64,000 nt of DNA from Hydractinia symbiolongicarpus (Eukaryota; Cnidaria; Hydrozoa; Anthoathecata; Hydractiniidae): the NCBI RefSeq assembly GCF_029227915.1, contig NC_079886.1, forward strand, positions 5,146,001 to 5,210,000, written 5' to 3'. The notes below the pieces were generated by a model. The model ran no database searches and had not been told where the DNA came from. It saw nothing but the letters and a program-made list of their open reading frames with translations. Made by a program: the position numbers and the translations under genes. Of the stretch, positions 57,788 through 64,000 are shown piece by piece. The first letter of the stretch is position 1, and the number at the start of each line of letters is the position of its first letter.

Positions 57788-58141
57788 TTGCAATTATATG
57801 TTGCTCTCAGTCGCGTCCACAAGATGGACAGTATTTTCCTAACTGAAAAAGTTTCAACAAATGCACAATATGACCGTCTTTGCAACGTTCCCAACTTTTT
57901 TACAAAATATGCCTTCGCCAATAAATTATGTAATACACAAATCTCCATTTTTAATGTTAGATCATTACGAAAGTATTCTAACGATATTGCCCAGGGTCCC
58001 TATCTTTCATCGTCATTTATAACGCAACTTACCTATAATGCCTCGCTTTGTCTAGTCGAACAAACTTTTCCTCACTACTCTTTCATATTTTCCGATTCTG
58101 AACAAAAATATTTAAGATCTTTACCAGCATTTCTTGATTAA
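57788..58141 (+). pseudogene. C-terminal PIF1-type helicase fragment (Helitron)
   Basis: QLYVALSRVHKMDSIFL is helicase motif VI of PIF1-like superfamily 1B helicases, normally followed by a short tail. It sits about 70 bases after the N-type fragment, so most of the replication and helicase region between them has been deleted. The following residues (FTKYAFANKLC onward) are not conserved helicase sequence. Confidence 0.7.
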
Positions 58142-58530
58142 CACTTACCGGGTGTCCATGTGTGCTTTGAATTAATATTTAGAATAAATAATTTTTTAAA
58201 AAAAGAAAATTTGTTGTTTTTATTTTATTTTGTATTTTAATTACTTCAGAAAAGTTTCAACAACGTTAACCTAATGAAGGTGTTTGTTTGTTTTTTGTTT
58301 GTTTTTTACCAAAAAAGGAACTACTTTGAATTTAGGAGAGTGTGCTAAATATTTGGCTATCCGCAAATTTAATCATACAGTATTGTATTTGTAAGATTTT
58401 ATTTCACTGATACATAATGCATCCATTGTAATAGTGTACATCAATTGTGTTCAATGGAAATATTTATGGTGCTGGATTATTTTTTTTAATCCGACGCTAA
58501 TATCTACATTATTGTCATATTGCCAACCTG

Positions 58531-58561
58531 GTGCATACCAAGTTGCCAACTTGGTATGCAC
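58531..58561. repeat. Perfect 15-bp-arm palindrome with a 1-base loop
   Basis: gtgcataccaagttg pairs exactly with caacttggtatgcac around a single c. It lies about 390 bases after the PIF1-like fragment. Helitrons end with a short hairpin near a CTRR terminus, but no CTRR follows here, so the link to the relic is only possible. Confidence 0.7.
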
Positions 58562-58693
58562 ACTATGAACAATAAGAACACACTTTTGTAAATATTGAGT
58601 TAGAAAAGATTACGCTCTAAATATAAAAATTATAATACTCGTAAGCGTCTGTCTGTCACCCAAAATGGTACCGCAAGTAGCGAGACACACAAA

Positions 58694-58906
58694 TTGCGGT
58701 ATAAAAAGAACGGGCGATCCCGTGGATTTTTCCAGGGCCCAACTACTGGTTTATTATATTTAGTAAAAATTAATTCCACAATTTTCTTGCCACAAACATT
58801 TGATCGCAAACATTTATCTAACAAAACTTTATCAAACATTGATTTATACGCTTCAGGTAATTTGTCTAAAAATCTGCAAAACCCATCTCGTTTATCTGTT
58901 AAAATA
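58694..58906 (+). pseudogene. Older reading frame interrupted by Tigger insertion, part 1
   Basis: The frame contains LLYLVKINSTIFLPQTFDRK and ends LSVKI exactly at the TA where the Tigger element inserted. Without the element the frame goes on into the segment at 61836. The protein is unrecognised. Its start may be earlier or in an upstream exon (atttag before 58762 is acceptor-like). Confidence 0.35.
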
Positions 58907-59295
58907 CAGTAGAGTCTCCATAACTCGAACCTCTATAACTCGAATCTCTCCTTAACTCGAACAAATTCGTTGGCACCGTGAAAATTTCCTAATAAACTCT
59001 TATAAAAAAACCTCTACAACTCGAACCTCCATAACTCGAATCTTTCCTTAACTCGAACAAATTTTTTTGTCCCTTGGAGACTTTTCTCTCCATAACTCGA
59101 ATTTTCTGATATCATAATCAAAATTCGAACAGTTTTCCTGATAAATTGGGTCTAAAAATCTTGTTAATACGTGTTTTGCAGGCCTTATTATTAATTCGAA
59201 TGATTAATGATGCGTCATCCAAACCTTTCGAACGTCTTTTTCGAATGTTTTCGAGAAAATCTAAAGAATTTCAAAAGAAAGACACTCTCATAACA

Positions 59296-61616
59296 ATGTC
59301 GTCTGTGGCAGGATCAAAGCGTCGAATTGACAATAAGTCGTGCAAAATCAAGTACAAAGCTCTTAAAGCGTTGGAAAAGGGTACTGCGCCAAAGGATGTG
59401 GCAAAAGAGTTCAAAATTCCTCCAAGCACCCTGTCAACTTGGAAAAAAAATAAAGAAAAGATTTACAAGCAGTTTAACAACGGGCAAACATCGAAGAGAT
59501 CAAAGCCAGAAAAATTCGAAGATGTGAACAAAGCTGTTCATAAATGGTTACTTATGATGAGGAGTGAGAATATCCCAATCAGTGGCCCGATGCTGAAAGA
59601 GAAAGCTCTTGAGTTTGCCGAAGCGTTGGGTGTCGAGTCATTTCAAGCTTCTCAGGGGTGGATGGCTAAATGGAAAACCAGGTTAGTTGACTAAGATTTT
59701 GTTTGTTTATCTTCGTGAAGATAAAATCTAAAAAAATGTTACAATAGCTTTGGTAGTTGTTTTTTCAAAATATCAATAGACTCTCTTTCAGAGAGGAAGG
59801 ATAATTTGCATGGGACTTTCATCCCTAATCTATCACCAGCATTCAATGACTTTCCAGTAATTGTTATTTTGCAAACATTGAAGCTGTCATTCTTCAGAAA
59901 GTAAAATATGACTTTTGCAAAGCGTTCTGACTTTCCTAGTGGTAGATGTCCAATGATTTCTCCATCATTTTTCTTGACTGCAACTGCATATTTATCCATT
60001 TTATTTGTTGGTTCCATGAAACCATAAAATTCATATCTCCAACAGAGGGTGTCCAATTACTTTTATAAACATGATACCCCATGACAAAAGCGTCGATTTC
60101 GTACGTAATAAGTTTAATGATAGGAAGTTCTATACAACAAATAATGTCTGTTAATCTTTTGACTTGTTGGACTTTCATGGCTTCCATGCTTTCTTTCACT
60201 CGTCAAAACTTCGAAACTTGGTAAAAATCGAATCTTTTTCTATTCGAATTCTTTCACAAATCAAAACATGGTAACAATCGAATGTTTTCTATTCGAATCA
60301 TGGCCATGGCATTCTAAATTTAGAATTCCATGATTCGAATCAAACAAAATGTAAAGCTCCATCTACACTAGTCACAACTACAGAGATAAACGTTTTTCTC
60401 ATCCATTCCTTTCAGGTATGGAGTATCCTTCGAAACCATCGCTGTAGAATCACGGTCCGTCACTGAGGAAATGACAGCGCCATGGTCGGAGACAACATTA
60501 CCAACCATTCTCTCCCGCTATCCTCTGGAAGACATTTTTAACGCCGACGAATTTGGGCTTTTCTTTCAATGCCTTCCCAATAAAACTTTGCATATGAAAG
60601 GTGATAAGTGTTCTGGAGGAAAACACAGCAAAGTTAGACTTACTGGTTTAGCTGCTGGTAATGCCTTGGGGGAACGATTGCCAATGTTTGTAATCGGCAA
60701 GTCCGCCAACCCTCGTTGCTTTAAAGGTGTCAAAACACTACCCTGTCGATACCGTTCGCAAAAGAAGAGTTGGATGTCTGGAGAGCTGTTCGAAGAGTGG
60801 GTACGCGAGCTTGATCGAAAATTCTCTGTCTCTAAGCGAAAAATTGCTTTGATTATTGACAATTGTACCGCACATCCTCATGTTGAAAACCTGGAATGGG
60901 TAGAATTGATCTTTCTTCCTCCAAATACCACGTCCCGAACCCAACCTATGGACCAAGGAATTATCCGCGCCCTGAAAGCAAAATATCGATCGCTAGCAGT
61001 GCGGAAATTGATAAAAGCCTTGGACGAGGAAAAATCGACTCCGAAGTTCTCGATTCTTGCAGCTATGTACATGCTAAGGAAAGCATGGGATGATGTTTTC
61101 AACAAAACATTCACCAATTGCTTTCGAAAATCAGGAATTTCCCAAAAGGATGCAGAAAGAGCGATCAACGAAGATGACGACCCTTTTAAAAGTTTAACCA
61201 GCGAAGTAGAAGAAGACCCAATTCCAACCCTCGATGCTGAACTCTCTTACATAAAACGAAGGTTTCCTGACCACATTGATCCTGACTTATCAACTGAAGA
61301 TTTCATTGATTTTGACATTGAAGTCAGTACATCCCATGGGCGTCTGAAGACTGCTGACATCATTGCTGAGATCACTGGGACTCAAGACGAAGAATTAGAA
61401 GAGGTCGACGAAGAAGACAAGGAGGAAGAAGATAAGATCACAAGACCGACAGCCGAGCAAGTGCGTACAGCTATCAACGTCCTCGAAGACTTGAGTATTT
61501 TTTCACATTTTGGAGAAGAAATGATAGCTTCCCTGAGGGACTTGAATCGTAATATCGCCAAAGATTTTGATATGAGTTGTAAGCAAACAGTTATCACCGA
61601 CTTCTTTTCTAAATAA
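59296..61616 (+). CDS. Tigger/pogo transposase, two exons (528 aa)
   Basis: Exons 59296-59681 and 60416-61616 join in phase through a 734-base intron with GT/AG borders. The ATG at 59296 (MSSVAGSKRRIDNKS) is preferred over an earlier open-frame start because the conserved domain begins here. Residues ~10-60 form a CENP-B/pogo-type helix-turn-helix (YKALKALEKGTAPKDVAKEF, then STLSTWKKN). Residues ~75-128 are a second CENPB-type DNA-binding domain (GPMLKEKALEFAEALG, GWMAKWKTR). The DDE_1 catalytic core has D in NADEFGLF, D in IIDNCTAHP and D in QPMDQGII, the DDD arrangement of the pogo group. The C-terminus is acidic and ends QTVITDFFSK. It binds the element ends and catalyses cut-and-paste at TA sites; the frame is undamaged. 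Confidence 0.93.
59739..60199 (-). pseudogene. HIRAN-like ORF, antisense in the Tigger intron, frameshifted
   Basis: The first part (from the ATG at 60199) gives ELPIIKLITYEIDAFVMGYH, then VYKSNWTPSVGDMNF. After a one-base frame change near 60015 the second part gives EPTNKMDKYAVAVKK, GEIIGHLPLG, CKITITGKSL and GMKVPCKL. The pattern GYHVY-x-x-W-P-x-x-G, E-P-x-N-x-x-D-x-Y-A-V-A-V and GH-L-P is that of HIRAN-like domains common as stand-alone ORFs in cnidarian genomes. HIRAN domains bind DNA ends in SWI2/SNF2-type proteins such as HLTF; the role here is unknown. It lies wholly inside the Tigger intron on the other strand, so it was captured by, or inserted into, the element. Confidence 0.7.
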
Positions 61617-61835
61617 ACATTAAAAAATTCATTAAAAGTGTATTGTTTTGACTTTCATTAACCTAATAGCCCCCTTAAAGTTAGACTTAAGATTAAATAT
61701 AACGTTTTTATCCAGCTGGTTCACGTAAAGGGAGGATATTGCGCTAAAAGTTGAAAACCTCTACAACTCGAATGTCTCCATAACTCGAACGATTTCCTTT
61801 TCCCCGTGGCTGTTCGAGTTATGGAGACTCTACTG

Positions 61836-62060
61836 TACTTTATTTTTTGAATTTTAGACACATCATTGAATGCATTTGGGGTGTCATTATTGCCGTTCAA
61901 AGAAACCATCATGTCCCATACTCTGACATGGAACTACAATCCGATTCTGGTTTCGAACGTGCTGTATGTTTTACAAAAGCAAGATATGAATTATTCAAAA
62001 GTGAATTGAATGAATCGGAAAATCAGGGAGTTTCCTTAAAACATTACATAAAGTCTAATA
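61836..62060 (+). pseudogene. Older interrupted reading frame, part 2
   Basis: Between the two Tigger-family insertions the frame reads NFRHIIECIWGVIIAVQRNH, GFERAVCFTKARYELF and ends KHYIKSN at the TA used by the second insertion. Part 1 enters it in frame across the first TA, and it leaves in frame into part 3. No family was recognised. A splice acceptor (gaattttag) lies just before RHII, so the left segment could be an intron. Confidence 0.4.
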
Positions 62061-62723
62061 CAGTTAACTCCCGGTAACTCGAACCTCCTAGGAACCAGAG
62101 GAAACAGTTCGACTTAACGAATGTTCGACTTAAGCGAAGCTCCCGTTAATTCAAACTTAGACAAAAATATTTCGAGTTAAGGCGAGTTAGGGACAAAAAT
62201 ATATGGTAGACATTTTAAAAAAAAATAGAACTTATAATTTAAAAGAGAACTGTAACTTGTAAGGAAGTAACTTTTGTTACGTCCAAGAATGTGTTTATTT
62301 TCTAACCTTTGGTTTTCAACTTCTCCAGCCATCCATCTGACGCTTTTAAATTTGTAAGATCAAAACTTTCAGCAAATTGAATAGCCTTCTCTTTTATCAT
62401 ATTGCCATCAAAAGGAAAATTTTGGCTCCTTTGTAAAGAGAACCATTTAACTTTTTTGAAATTTCTGGCTACATTACATACCGCTATTCATTTTTAAACA
62501 TTTATTTCCTGATTAGACACTAAAATGTTCGGGTTATCCAAAGAAATTAACTTAAGGGGGACCTAAAAATGGTTCGAAAAAACAAATGTTCGAGTTATCT
62601 GGGGTTCGAGTTAACGAGTAGTTTTTATAAGAAAGTATTAAGAAATGTCCAAGGGACCGTAGAAAACAGTTCAAGCTAATAAAAGTTCGAGTCAGCGGTC
62701 TTCGAGTTACCGGAAGTCTACTG
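62061..62723 (-). mobile_element. Deleted Tigger-family element (663 bp)
   Basis: The ends CAGTTAACTCCCGGTAACTC and, on the complement, CAGTAGACTTCCGGTAACTC are imperfect inverted repeats flanked by TA (62059-62060 and 62724-62725). Subterminal gttcgag/ctcgaac motifs recur at both ends. It keeps a piece of transposase on the minus strand, so it is an internally deleted, opposite-facing relative of the nearby Tigger. Confidence 0.82.
62304..62460 (-). pseudogene. Transposase remnant (second CENPB-type domain)
   Basis: The frame reads GNMIKEKAIQFAESFD, LTNLKASDGWLEKLKTKG. It aligns with GPMLKEKALEFAEALG, VESFQASQGWMAKWKTR of the intact Tigger at 59296-59681. The rest of the transposase is absent. 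Confidence 0.75.
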
Positions 62724-62725
62724 TA

Positions 62726-62772
62726 GTGATATTCTCATAACAGACTACAGTAAAGTTAAAAAATTGCAATGA
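62726..62772 (+). pseudogene. Older interrupted reading frame, part 3
   Basis: After the second insertion the frame goes on as SDILITDYSKVKKLQ and then a stop, in phase with part 2 when the element and one TA are ignored. Confidence 0.35.
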
Positions 62773-64000
62773 GAAAAAAAATAAACGAAGAATCAATTCA
62801 GATATCTGAAATTGCAACCTCCTTGGCTGACTGTGCATTGTTCCAACGCATTAATATAAGAGAAATAATCACTTATCAAAATTAAAACTAGTAAAAAATA
62901 TTGCAATACTATGGAATGTTGTGGGCATTTGCAACCTGTCTATACTATGTTAGAAATCAAAAAAAAATTGGGAGAAGAAAACAGCGCTCTAATTATTTGC
63001 AATTCTTCGCAGTTAACGACACGTGGTGGAATTTATGAGAATTCATTATGAAGAACTTATGGGAAAAAGCTTGATGGGACCAAAAATGCAAGCCTGCAAG
63101 GAAAGTCATCCAACACTCAGCGCTTGCATGGATGCAATGAACATTTTGTGCCTCCTTTTTTTACTACGTTCGTACTTTTTAGTCTAAGCCAGCTCGTAGA
63201 AACCATCCCTTATTGACTAGACACACCAAGGACGCGTATTTTCTCCTAACGGGTTTCTACCATCATTAATTAGTTTTTTTGCATTGTTTTCCTCTTTAAA
63301 ATTCTCCGGCCTGACTGTAAACGTTTTTTAAACAACAATTATGTAAGAACATCAGGTCTGGAAAGGCTGAAATATAAGAACAAAAGAAGAATAATAACAA
63401 TGTTGAAATTTTACTGATATTCTTTTTTTTCATAACAATCATAAAACACACACGCGCACAAAATGAAATATATTTTACAAACCAGAAATCTTTGCAGAAT
63501 CAACTGTTGTAATTTTGGAAAAACTTGTATCCACTTTAGGTTTTAGGTTGCGAGATGTGTAATGTACTGCAAACTGAATTTAAGAAGGTCCAAATTAAGG
63601 GAACAAAATAAGAACAATTTCAAGCTGAATATTTGAGGAAGAATAAGAATACCTCAGCTCAGGCGGAAACCAAACTTCCTGGTTCTCAACAAAATTGTAT
63701 GGAAGTAGCCAGATTTATTCGCGTCTGTTCAAGAAAAAGTCAGAAAAGAATCTAATATATTTTTTACAAACAAGAAAAGAAAAGCAGTTTTTGGTATACT
63801 AGTGGATTTCTGGTCAGTTCTACTGGAAACAAAGAAGTAATAAAGAATTATCATTTTTTTAAGTGAAGGACTTAAATGGCAGTAAATGTAGAAATCAAAC
63901 TCAAAGACGAAGAAAATAACAATCCCATACAAATTATGAAAATCCTTACAAAATTAATAAGTTCAAGTTTCATAACACTTATGTTCAGAATGTACGCAAA
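62773..64000. other. Non-coding, nothing recognised
   Basis: AT-rich DNA to the end of the window. The only longer frame (63729-63932, minus) is hydrophobic, low-complexity and unsupported. Confidence 0.35.

Larger units (their letters stand above)
58907..61835 (+). mobile_element. Tigger/pogo DNA transposon, apparently complete (2,929 bp)
   Basis: The ends are exact inverted repeats of at least 24 bases beginning CAGTAGAGTCTCCATAACTC. A TA flanks each side (58905-58906 and 61836-61837). Both ends also carry many ataactcgaa-type subterminal repeats. It encodes a two-exon transposase without visible damage, and an antisense HIRAN-like relic in the intron. Intact ends and ORF suggest recent activity. 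Confidence 0.93.

Noticed and set aside
60566-61597. Minus and alternative plus frames inside Tigger exon 2
   Set aside because: They overlap the conserved DDE transposase frame and show no family motifs.

Overview
The window is AT-rich eukaryotic DNA. It has spliced genes with GT/AG introns, standard-code reading frames and a high load of DNA transposons, LTR elements and Helitron relics. The mix suggests an early-branching animal, most likely a cnidarian and possibly a hydrozoan: a glutamate-receptor-like channel with a potassium-channel-type pore filter, KDZ, Tigger and Helitron elements, and HIRAN-like ORFs. This placement is inference from family content, not from a marker gene.

Layout. 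At 2.5-3.8 kb (-) lies a single-exon rhodopsin-like GPCR pseudogene, split by a 193-bp insert whose core matches DNA exactly 2,500 bp away. From 5.2 to 12.0 kb is a KDZ-type transposon with long inverted ends, a 7-bp target duplication and a decayed, intron-containing transposase. At 15.9-20.2 kb (+) is an apparently intact gene for a ~1,257-residue leucine-rich-repeat/EGF/single-pass membrane protein. At 24.0-25.0 kb (+) are the last three exons of an unrecognised single-pass membrane protein. From 45.9 down to 27.9 kb (-) nine exons encode a short ionotropic-glutamate-receptor-like channel with signal peptide, split ligand-binding lobes and a GYGDR pore, and without an amino-terminal domain. 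Its third intron (~9.9 kb) holds a Tigger-type MITE, a young full-length BEL/Pao retrotransposon with 147-bp LTRs, and a tiny nested membrane-protein ORF on the opposite strand.

The last 18 kb is mostly mobile DNA: a 36-bp minisatellite (47.75 kb), an inverted-repeat element (49.6-51.3 kb), a hAT-like element holding a near-perfect 194-bp hairpin (52.9-55.4 kb), a Helitron-type relic (56.4-58.1 kb), an intact Tigger/pogo transposon (58.9-61.8 kb) with a frameshifted HIRAN-like ORF antisense in its intron, and a second deleted Tigger relative (62.1-62.7 kb). Both Tigger insertions lie at TA sites inside one older reading frame, which reads through in frame when they are ignored.

The host genes share no evident pathway beyond encoding membrane or receptor-like proteins. 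The rest of the window is a record of repeated transposon invasion. All exon models come from reading frames, splice consensus and intron phase only.
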